The position numbers and the translations under genes were made by a program. A stretch of 6,701 nucleotides of DNA. Origin: Sandaracinomonas sp041180785. Its GTDB lineage: Bacteria; Bacteroidota; Bacteroidia; Cytophagales; Spirosomataceae. The notes under the pieces were generated by a model. The model ran no database searches, was not told where the DNA came from, and worked only from the letters and a program-made list of their open reading frames with translations. The stretch covers positions 1 to 6,701 of the forward strand of contig JBEGQV010000066.1 of NCBI GenBank assembly GCA_041180785.1, in the 5' to 3' direction. Each line of letters opens with the position of its first letter. The stretch's first letter is position 1. Of the stretch, positions 1 to 5,472 are shown one piece after another.

Positions 1-47
1 AAGTTCGTCGCGTATATTTGGGTAAAAATTTCAAATTAAGAGAGTAA
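1..47 (+). CDS. lptB: LPS export ABC transporter ATPase LptB, C-terminal end only (partial)
   Basis: The frame from base 3 reads VRRVYLGKNFKLRE and stops at TAA (45-47). The pattern V-[KR]-R-V-Y-L-G-x-x-F-[KR]-L is the very C-terminus of LptB; the E. coli protein ends in a closely similar way. LptB is the cytoplasmic ATPase that works with LptF and LptG to pull lipopolysaccharide out of the inner membrane and push it along the LptA bridge to the outer membrane. The nucleotide-binding domain lies outside the window, so none of its Walker motifs can be checked. The other two forward frames give no recognisable protein. The next gene starts 15 bp after the stop on the same strand, so the two are probably co-transcribed. 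The identification rests on 14 residues, but they are distinctive ones. Confidence 0.8.
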   Translation, partial: VRRVYLGKNFKLRE

Positions 48-62
48 ACCACCTTCCTATTT

Positions 63-1178
63 ATGGAAAAATCAACCAAAGCGATTCATGGCGTGGAGCT
101 CCATGATGAAACTGCAAATGCCATTGCTAATCCCATTTTTTTGACCACTACTTTTGAGCGAGCACCAGATGGTACCTATCCCAAAGGCCACATGTATTCA
201 CGTAACTCAAATCCAAATCGTGATTTGTTTGAAAAAAGTATGGCACTTTTAGAAGGAGGAGAAGGTGCTTTAGCATTTGGTTCAGGCTTGGCTGCTGTAA
301 ACGCAATTTTTCAATGTTTAAAAACGGGAGAGCATGTGTTAATGCCGAAAGTAGGCTATTATGCAAGTTATAAATTGGCAGAGGAAATTCTTGGTCCTTG
401 GGGATTAGAAGTAAGTCAAGTTGATGTGACAAACATAGAGGAGGTTAAAAAGGCAATTCAAGTAAATACTAAATTAATTTGGTTGGAGAGTCCTGCAAAT
501 CCTCTTTTAGAACTTCATGATATTGAAGCGATTTCAAATATTGCTCATGAAAAAGGAATCAAAGTAGCGGTGGATAATACCATCGCATCACCAATTCTGC
601 AAAATCCTCTTGAATTGGGGGCAGATTTTGTGATGCATGCAACTACGAAATACATTGGTGGACACTCGGACGTGTTAGGTGGGGTAGTGGTTTGGAAATA
701 TGCAGATGAATGGTCGGCCCGCATGAAGCGTGTTCAAATTTTAATGGGTGCAACTCCTAACCCAATGGATTGTTATTTGCTCTCAAGAGGCTTAAAAACA
801 CTTTCTGTGCGTATGAAACAACATGCTTCATCTGCATTGGAAATAGCTAAACGATTGGAAAAACATCCCTTGGTTGAAAAGGTGCATTATCCGGGACTAG
901 AAAGTCATGCACAATATTCGTTGGCCATGAAACAAATGCCTTTAGGACAATCTGGCATGATATCTGTTTGCTTTAAGTTATCAGAATCAGAAACCCATCA
1001 ATTAGCCTCGAAATTCAAGTTATTCAAACAAGCAACTTCTCTTGGCGGCGTAGAAAGTTTGGTAGAGCACAGAAAGTCGATCGAAGGTCCACAAAGTACA
1101 ACACCCGGAAATTTATTAAGATTTTCGATTGGTTTGGAAGATGTGGAGGATTTGTGGAAGGAGTTTGTGGTATTGTAA
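63..1178 (+). CDS. PLP-dependent trans-sulfuration family enzyme (Cys/Met metabolism family)
   Basis: This 371-residue protein belongs to the cystathionine gamma-synthase / beta-lyase / gamma-lyase / methionine gamma-lyase family, cytoplasmic fold-type I PLP enzymes of sulfur amino acid metabolism, normally tetrameric. Visible landmarks: YSR at 45-47 (Tyr and Arg reaching the neighbouring subunit's PLP phosphate), GSGLAA at 73-78, the ring-stacking Tyr region at 98-103, ESPANPLL at 142-149, DNT at 171-173 (Asp to the pyridine nitrogen), HATTKYIGGHSDVLGG at 192-207 with Lys196 as the PLP Schiff-base lysine, SLGGVESLVEH at 326-336, and LLRFSIGLED at 351-360 with Arg353 as the likely substrate-carboxylate binder. 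Length is slightly under the usual 380-400. Several normally fixed positions differ: NPN for NPT, YA for the Gly-Gly after the stacking Tyr, and Ala193 for the phosphate-site Ser. The family is certain but the reaction cannot be assigned. The ATG at 63 is the natural start, 15 bp after lptB; no Shine-Dalgarno is seen. Confidence 0.9.
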   Translation: MEKSTKAIHGVELHDETANAIANPIFLTTTFERAPDGTYPKGHMYSRNSNPNRDLFEKSMALLEGGEGALAFGSGLAAVNAIFQCLKTGEHVLMPKVGYYASYKLAEEILGPWGLEVSQVDVTNIEEVKKAIQVNTKLIWLESPANPLLELHDIEAISNIAHEKGIKVAVDNTIASPILQNPLELGADFVMHATTKYIGGHSDVLGGVVVWKYADEWSARMKRVQILMGATPNPMDCYLLSRGLKTLSVRMKQHASSALEIAKRLEKHPLVEKVHYPGLESHAQYSLAMKQMPLGQSGMISVCFKLSESETHQLASKFKLFKQATSLGGVESLVEHRKSIEGPQSTTPGNLLRFSIGLEDVEDLWKEFVVL

Positions 1179-1183
1179 GACTT

Positions 1184-1386
1184 TAGAACTGTAGAATATT
1201 AGAAAAGTAGAAAAGTAGAATAGTAGAACTGTAGAATAGTAGAACTGTAGAATATTCTAAGTACTACAGTTCTACTATTCTAGTATAAACAAAAAGCACT
1301 ATCCCATAAATGAAATAGTGCCTTTATTTATTTTAGTACCTTTTGCTATGTACTTCAGTTCTATGTACTTCAGTTCTACAGTTCTA
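1184..1386. repeat. 8-bp TAG-initiated repeat block, direct on the left and inverted on the right
   Basis: Nine in-register 8-bp units run from 1184 to 1255: TAGAACTG, TAGAATAT, TAGAAAAG (twice), TAGAATAG, TAGAACTG, TAGAATAG, TAGAACTG, TAGAATAT (consensus TAGAANNK). The same words then appear on the minus strand: TAGAATAG at 1275-1282, TAGAACTG at 1267-1274, and TAGAATAT at 1252-1259, which overlaps the last forward unit to make the palindrome TAGAATATTCTA at 1248-1259. A second inverted cluster abuts fbaA, with TAGAACTG read on the minus strand at 1379-1386, 1371-1378 and 1356-1363; the last two and the end of the array are followed by a 7-bp AAGTACA word (1364-1370, 1349-1355). The longest perfect inverted repeat is the 19-mer at 1232-1250 against 1264-1282, with a 13-nt spacer. 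The block fills nearly all the space between the two convergent stop codons. I do not recognise a named family; function is unknown. Confidence 0.85.
1291..1330. terminator. Probable intrinsic terminator between the convergent PLP gene and fbaA
   Basis: GCACTAT (1296-1302) pairs perfectly with ATAGTGC (1315-1321) around a 12-nt loop. On the minus strand the stem is followed at once by five T (1295-1291), suiting termination of fbaA. On the plus strand it is followed by CTTTATTTATTTTA, a looser T-rich tract that could serve the PLP gene. The stem is short (7 bp), so it is probably modest on its own. It sits between the two inverted blocks of the octamer repeat, whose pairing could enclose and extend it. 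Confidence 0.6.
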
Positions 1387-2466
1387 TAAAAACTGATTCA
1401 CATTTCCAGCATTCAAATCTTCAAATGCTTCTTTCAATCGAGCAACAAAGGTTTCTTCGCCTTTTCTCAACCAAACACGTGGATCATAGTATTTCTTATT
1501 TGGCGCATCTTCACCTGTTGGGTTACCGATTTGTCCTTGTAAGTAATCTCCTTTTTCTTTGTAGAAGTTTAAGATACCTTCCCAGAATGCCCACTGTAAA
1601 TCAGTGTCGATATTCATTTTGATGGCACCGTAAGAGATAGCTTCACGAATTTCTTCACGAGAAGAACCTGAACCTCCGTGGAATACAAAGTTGATAGGCT
1701 TTTCAGCTGATAAACCGTATTTAGCTTTGATGTGCTCTTGAGAATTTCTCAAAATTTTCGGCTCTAATTTTACGTTACCTGGTTTATAAACACCGTGTAC
1801 GTTTCCGAATGCAGCAGCAATGGTGAAACGGTGTGAGATTTTGCTTAATACTTCGTATGCATAAGCAACTTCTTCTGGTTGTGTGTACAATTTAGAAGAA
1901 TCAACATCAGAGTTATCTACACCATCTTCCTCACCACCTGTAACACCTAATTCGATTTCTAAGGTCATACCCATCTTCGCCATACGTGCTAAATATTTAG
2001 CGCAGATTTCTAAATTTTCTTCTAAAGGCTCCTCAGAAAGGTCGATCATGTGAGAAGAGAACAATGGTTTTCCAGTTTCAGCAAAGAATTTTTCACCTGC
2101 ATCTAATAAGCCATCTAACCAAGGTAATAACTTCTTTGCACAGTGGTCAGTATGAAGAATAACTTGAACTCCATAAACTGCTGCCAATTGGTGCACATGG
2201 TGAGCTCCAGAGATCGCACCTGCGATAGATGCTTCTTGGTTGCCATTTGGTAGAGATTTACCAGCATAAAACTGTGCTCCACCATTCGAGAACTGAATAA
2301 TTACGGGAGAATTGATTGCTTTTGCAGCTTCTAATACTCCATTTACGGTATCTGTTCCGGTTACGTTAACTGCAGGCAATGCAAATTGGTGTTTTTTGGC
2401 AATTTCGAATAACTCCTGAACTGCATCTCCGTGTAATACGCCGGTTTGATTAGCTAAATTTGACAT
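1384..2466 (-). CDS. fbaA: Class II (type A) fructose-bisphosphate aldolase
   Basis: This 360-residue cytoplasmic enzyme catalyses the reversible aldol cleavage of fructose 1,6-bisphosphate to dihydroxyacetone phosphate and glyceraldehyde 3-phosphate, in glycolysis and gluconeogenesis. It aligns nearly end to end with the E. coli zinc-dependent FbaA (359 aa). By that alignment the zinc ligands are His108, Glu172, His224 (GNVHG) and His263 (FVFHGGSG). Asp107 in HTDHCAKK and Glu180 in GGEEDGVDN are the catalytic acid/base residues. GGSGSS (264-269) and NIDTD (285-289) form the phosphate/DHAP site. SNGG (60-63) and KKYYDPRVWLR (324-334) are further family blocks. Nothing is missing. The start is ATG at 2466 with an A/T-rich leader and no Shine-Dalgarno. 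The gene lies 63 bp beyond the fusA stop, across a terminator hairpin. The C-terminus runs a few residues past the E. coli end and its TAG stop is the first triplet of a TAGAACTG repeat unit. Confidence 0.97.
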   Translation of the reverse strand: MSNLANQTGVLHGDAVQELFEIAKKHQFALPAVNVTGTDTVNGVLEAAKAINSPVIIQFSNGGAQFYAGKSLPNGNQEASIAGAISGAHHVHQLAAVYGVQVILHTDHCAKKLLPWLDGLLDAGEKFFAETGKPLFSSHMIDLSEEPLEENLEICAKYLARMAKMGMTLEIELGVTGGEEDGVDNSDVDSSKLYTQPEEVAYAYEVLSKISHRFTIAAAFGNVHGVYKPGNVKLEPKILRNSQEHIKAKYGLSAEKPINFVFHGGSGSSREEIREAISYGAIKMNIDTDLQWAFWEGILNFYKEKGDYLQGQIGNPTGEDAPNKKYYDPRVWLRKGEETFVARLKEAFEDLNAGNVNQFL

Positions 2467-2490
2467 AATGAATTTGATATTATACTTAGT

Positions 2491-2523
2491 AGAAAATCAA
2501 AGCCTCCACAAGGGAGGCTTTGA
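2491..2523 (-). terminator. Strong intrinsic terminator after fusA
   Basis: TCAAAGCCTCC (2497-2507) and GGAGGCTTTGA (2513-2523) form a perfect 11-bp stem with a 5-nt loop. Read on the minus strand, it starts 7 nt after the fusA stop and is followed by TTTTCT (2496-2491), a classic Rho-independent layout. It should end most fusA transcripts before fbaA, although incomplete termination could let some continue into the aldolase gene 25 nt further on. Confidence 0.85.
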
Positions 2524-2529
2524 CAAATA

Positions 2530-4623
2530 TTAAAGTCCTTTTGCTTTCTTCACCACTTCGTCTGCAATGTTTTGCGGAACGAACTCGTAGTGTGAGAAGG
2601 TTAAAGAAGCTGTTGCACGACCAGAAGACATTGTTCTTAAGTCGGTTACATATCCGAATAATTCAGATAAAGGTACATCGGCTTTTAAAATAACTGCGCC
2701 TTGACGAGAATCCATACCCTTCATGATACCACGACGACGGTTTAAGTCACCCGTGATCGGACCTGTATAATCGTCTGGAGTAACCACGTCAACTGCCATG
2801 ATTGGTTCCATTAACTTCGCACCAGCATTTTTCGCTGCTTCTTTGTAACCCATACGAGCTGCTAATTCAAAAGACAATGAATCAGAGTCAACATCATGGT
2901 AAGATCCATGGAACAAACGTACTTTCATTGAATCCATTGGATAACCTGCTAATGCACCATTTTTCATAGCCTCTTCGAATCCTTTTTGAATTGCAGGGAT
3001 AAATTCACGAGGAATCACACCACCCACAATATTATTTACGAATTCTAAACCTGGTTTTTCGTCTTCTCTTGGTCCGATTTCGAACACAATATCAGCAAAC
3101 TTACCACGACCACCCGATTGCTTCTTGTAAACCTCACGGTGTTCAGTTGTTTTCGTTAACGACTCTTTGTATGCTACTTGAGGAGCACCTTGGTTTACTT
3201 CTACTTTGAACTCACGACGCATACGGTCGATAATGATTTCTAAGTGAAGCTCACCCATACCTTTGATGATCGTTTGGCCAGTTTCCTCATTTGATTCAAC
3301 TTGTAACGTTGGATCTTCTTCAATCAATTTTGTGATTGCTTTTGAGAAGTTGTCAGCATCTGCTGTTTTCTTCGGCTCAATTGCATAACCAATTACCGGC
3401 TCTGGGAATTCCATTGCCTCTAAGATGATTGGGTTTTTCTCGTCAGAAAGTGTATCTCCTGTTTTGATATCTTTGAAACCAACTACCGCACCAATATCAC
3501 CAGCACCTAAGCGCTCGATTGAATTTTGCTTGTTAGCGTGCATTTGGAAGATACGAGAAATACGCTCCTTGTTACCTGAACGGTTATTCAAAATATAAGA
3601 ACCTGCATCTAATCCACCAGAGTAAGCACGGATAAAGCACAAACGACCAACGTAAGGGTCAGTTGCAATTTTAAATGCTAATGCAGCAAATGGATCTGAT
3701 TCAGATGGCTTTCTTTCGATTTCTGCTCCTGTGTTAGGATCAGTACCTTTGATACTTTCTTTGTCTAATGGAGAAGGTAAAATCGCCATTACATAATCCA
3801 ACATCGTTTGAACACCTTTGTTCTTGAAAGAAGAACCACAAAGCATTGGAACAATTTTCATGGAGATAGTGGCCTGACGCAATGCTGCCAAGATTTCATC
3901 TTCAGTGATAGAAGTTGGATCTTCAAAATATTTTTCCATTAACGACTCATCAAACTCAGCTACCGCTTCTAATAATTTTTCACGGTACTCAGTTGCTTCG
4001 TCCAACATATCATCTGGGATAGGCACCTCAGTGAATGTCATTCCCTTGTCATGCTCATTCCACTTGATACCACGGAAGTTTACTAAGTCAACTACGCCTT
4101 CAAACTTATCTTCAGCACCGATTGGTAATTGAAGAGGTACTGCGTAAGAACCTAACATTTCTTTTACTTGGCGACATACGTTTAAGAAGTCAGCACCTGA
4201 ACGGTCCATCTTGTTAACGAAACCAATACGAGGTACATTGTAGTTGTTAGCCAAACGCCAGTTAGTTTCCGACTGAGGCTCAACACCGTCTACAGCTGAG
4301 AACAAGAACACTAAACCATCTAATACACGAAGAGAACGGTTTACTTCTACAGTAAAGTCAACGTGACCTGGTGTGTCAATGATGTTAACATGATAAGGTT
4401 GGTTACGGTAGTTCCAAGAAACCGTAGTTGCAGCAGATGTGATAGTGATACCACGCTCTTGCTCTTGCTCCATCCAGTCCATTGTTGCTGCTCCATCGTG
4501 AACTTCACCAATCTTGTGGCTAACACCTGCATAATACAGGATACGTTCTGTGGTAGTTGTTTTACCCGCATCGATGTGGGCGGCAATACCAATGTTTCTG
4601 GTAAATTTTAAATCGCGTGCCAT
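2530..4623 (-). CDS. fusA: Translation elongation factor G
   Basis: This 697-residue protein is a full-length EF-G, the ribosomal GTPase that drives tRNA-mRNA translocation and, with ribosome recycling factor, splits post-termination ribosomes. The GTPase motifs are intact: P-loop AHIDAGKTT (15-23), switch I RGITITSAA (57-65), DTPGH (83-87) with the catalytic His87, NKMD (137-140), and GSSFKNKG (263-270). The G' insertion, domain II, domain III (GMGELHLEI), domain IV with its GSYHDVDSDS loop, and domain V (EPIMAVDVVTP through to the FSHYEFVP end) follow in order. Together these indicate the main housekeeping EF-G rather than a degenerate paralogue. The start is ATG at 4623; the leader is A/T-rich without Shine-Dalgarno, normal for the phylum. 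Transcription is probably from the promoter at 4727-4758, ending at the hairpin at 2497-2523. Its neighbours are comF (divergent) and fbaA, not rpsL, rpsG or tuf as in the classical str operon. Confidence 0.98.
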   Translation of the reverse strand: MARDLKFTRNIGIAAHIDAGKTTTTERILYYAGVSHKIGEVHDGAATMDWMEQEQERGITITSAATTVSWNYRNQPYHVNIIDTPGHVDFTVEVNRSLRVLDGLVFLFSAVDGVEPQSETNWRLANNYNVPRIGFVNKMDRSGADFLNVCRQVKEMLGSYAVPLQLPIGAEDKFEGVVDLVNFRGIKWNEHDKGMTFTEVPIPDDMLDEATEYREKLLEAVAEFDESLMEKYFEDPTSITEDEILAALRQATISMKIVPMLCGSSFKNKGVQTMLDYVMAILPSPLDKESIKGTDPNTGAEIERKPSESDPFAALAFKIATDPYVGRLCFIRAYSGGLDAGSYILNNRSGNKERISRIFQMHANKQNSIERLGAGDIGAVVGFKDIKTGDTLSDEKNPIILEAMEFPEPVIGYAIEPKKTADADNFSKAITKLIEEDPTLQVESNEETGQTIIKGMGELHLEIIIDRMRREFKVEVNQGAPQVAYKESLTKTTEHREVYKKQSGGRGKFADIVFEIGPREDEKPGLEFVNNIVGGVIPREFIPAIQKGFEEAMKNGALAGYPMDSMKVRLFHGSYHDVDSDSLSFELAARMGYKEAAKNAGAKLMEPIMAVDVVTPDDYTGPITGDLNRRRGIMKGMDSRQGAVILKADVPLSELFGYVTDLRTMSSGRATASLTFSHYEFVPQNIADEVVKKAKGL

Positions 4624-4702
4624 TTGTTAAATGTTGATTATAAGAATTCTTTAGTTTACGCTTTAATTATCAAGTTGCTGGACAATGAAAAAAATCTTTT
4701 TC

Positions 4703-4714
4703 GTTATACATAAC
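4703..4714. other. Palindrome in the fusA leader
   Basis: GTTATACATAAC is a 5-bp inverted repeat around two bases, within the fusA 5' leader and just downstream of the expected start of transcription. An adjacent GAAAAA/TTTTTC inverted repeat at 4687-4702 follows on the transcript. Both are weak A/U stems. They could be a small operator or an unremarkable feature of A/T-rich DNA. Confidence 0.25.
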
Positions 4715-4726
4715 CTTTTAGGGGTG

Positions 4727-4758
4727 CAAAATTACTGAATCTTAATTAAATACAAAAA
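4727..4758 (-). promoter_or_regulatory. Bacteroidota-type promoter for fusA (TTTG-N18-TAATTTTG)
   Basis: Read on the minus strand, TTTTTG (4758-4753) is followed by an 18-nt spacer and TAATTTTG (4734-4727). This matches the phylum's primary-sigma consensus of a TTTG at about -33 and TAnnTTTG at about -7. Transcription should begin a few bases beyond, near the CACCCC stretch, giving fusA an untranslated leader of roughly 95-100 nt. The element lies in the 145-bp divergent gap between fusA and comF. I find no comparably good match facing comF. Confidence 0.75.
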
Positions 4759-4768
4759 TTTTTTCTTA

Positions 4769-5446
4769 ATGTTTACATTCATTTTACAATTGATTTATCC
4801 TAAACAATGCTGTGCTTGCAAGGAAGCCTTACTTTTTGGGGAAGAATTTATTTGCATTGCCTGTTTAATTGCCATACCTCGGTATGATTTTCGGCAAGAA
4901 AAGTCCAATTATTTGGTAGAAAAATTTGAAGACCTACCCAATTTGGGACAAATCTATGCGTTCGCTTGGTTTACGGAACAAGGAAAAATGCAAGCCCTCA
5001 TGCATCAAATTAAATACAAAGGCAACGTGCCTTTGGCCCATTATATGGGCAAAAAATTTACCAGAGCCTTTGAAAAGGAATTCAATGAGGCAAATTTTGA
5101 TGTCATCGTCCCAATTCCCTTACATCCTAAAAGAAAACGCGAACGAGGGTATAACCAGTCAGAAGAAATTGCCAAAGGAATGTCTTTTCTACTGAATATT
5201 CCCATCTTTTCAGAGGGTTTAATTCGATCTAAATATGGGGATTCCTTAGTCAATCAAAATAAAATTAATCGATTTTTGCAATTAGAAGACAGCTTTGAAG
5301 TGCTTGGTGCTCAATTTAGGGACAAACATGTATTGTTGGTCGACGATACCTTAACCACAGGGGCAACTTGTAGGGCAGCTGCAAAAAAAATATTGGAGAG
5401 CGGGGCTAGAAAAATATCAATAGCCAGTTTGGCGGTAGTCCGCTAA
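4769..5446 (+). CDS. comF: ComF family protein (phosphoribosyltransferase-like)
   Basis: This 225-residue cytoplasmic protein has the two-part ComF architecture. The N-terminus carries a cysteine pair array (Cys14, Cys15, Cys17, then Cys29 and Cys32) that resembles the family's zinc ribbon. The rest is a type I phosphoribosyltransferase fold, with the family block PIPLH (115-119) plus RERGYNQSEE (124-133) and the PRPP-binding loop VLLVDDTLTTGAT (188-200), including the paired Asp192-Asp193. ComF (GntX in E. coli) is needed for natural DNA uptake in several bacteria, where it is thought to act with the incoming single strand and PriA-type helicase; its enzymatic substrate is not established. 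Its presence alone does not show that this organism is competent. Length is normal. The ATG at 4769 follows an A/T-rich leader and the protein starts directly into the zinc-ribbon region. The stop codon lies inside the hairpin at 5421-5454. No other competence gene is visible nearby. Confidence 0.92.
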   Translation: MFTFILQLIYPKQCCACKEALLFGEEFICIACLIAIPRYDFRQEKSNYLVEKFEDLPNLGQIYAFAWFTEQGKMQALMHQIKYKGNVPLAHYMGKKFTRAFEKEFNEANFDVIVPIPLHPKRKRERGYNQSEEIAKGMSFLLNIPIFSEGLIRSKYGDSLVNQNKINRFLQLEDSFEVLGAQFRDKHVLLVDDTLTTGATCRAAAKKILESGARKISIASLAVVR

Positions 5447-5454
5447 ACTGGCTA
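5421..5454. terminator. Hairpin overlapping the comF stop codon, probable shared terminator for comF and gldJ
   Basis: Bases 5421-5435 pair with 5440-5454 to give a 15-bp stem with a TAGT tetraloop and one imperfect position (5431 with 5444). That position is a G-U wobble in plus-strand RNA but a C-A mismatch in minus-strand RNA. The outer ten pairs are perfect (TAGCCAGTTT with AAACTGGCTA). The comF TAA (5444-5446) is in the right arm, and the last comF codons form the left arm. On the plus strand no long T tract follows. On the minus strand the stem is followed by TTGATATTTTT, making termination of gldJ the better-supported role. Confidence 0.7.
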
Positions 5455-5472
5455 CCGAAAATCTTGCATCAA

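Noticed and set aside
48..62. SAM or other riboswitch ahead of the PLP enzyme gene
   Set aside because: Only 15 bp separate it from lptB, too short for any aptamer.
1232..1282. Insertion-sequence remnant or MITE bounded by the 19-bp inverted repeat
   Set aside because: The arms are made of the octamer units themselves, the spacer is only 13 bp, and there is no target-site duplication or transposase fragment.
1184..1386. CRISPR array
   Set aside because: The units are 8 bp and contiguous with no unique spacers, they occur in both orientations, and no cas gene is present.
2521..2535. Promoter for fbaA at the ATATTTG near the fusA stop
   Set aside because: The spacing within the -7 element is wrong and transcription would start inside the terminator stem.
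4347..4611. Small open frames on both strands inside the 5' part of fusA (4347-4592 minus, 4363-4611 plus)
   Set aside because: They overlap a fully conserved GTPase domain and have no family-like motifs, so they are out-of-frame shadows.
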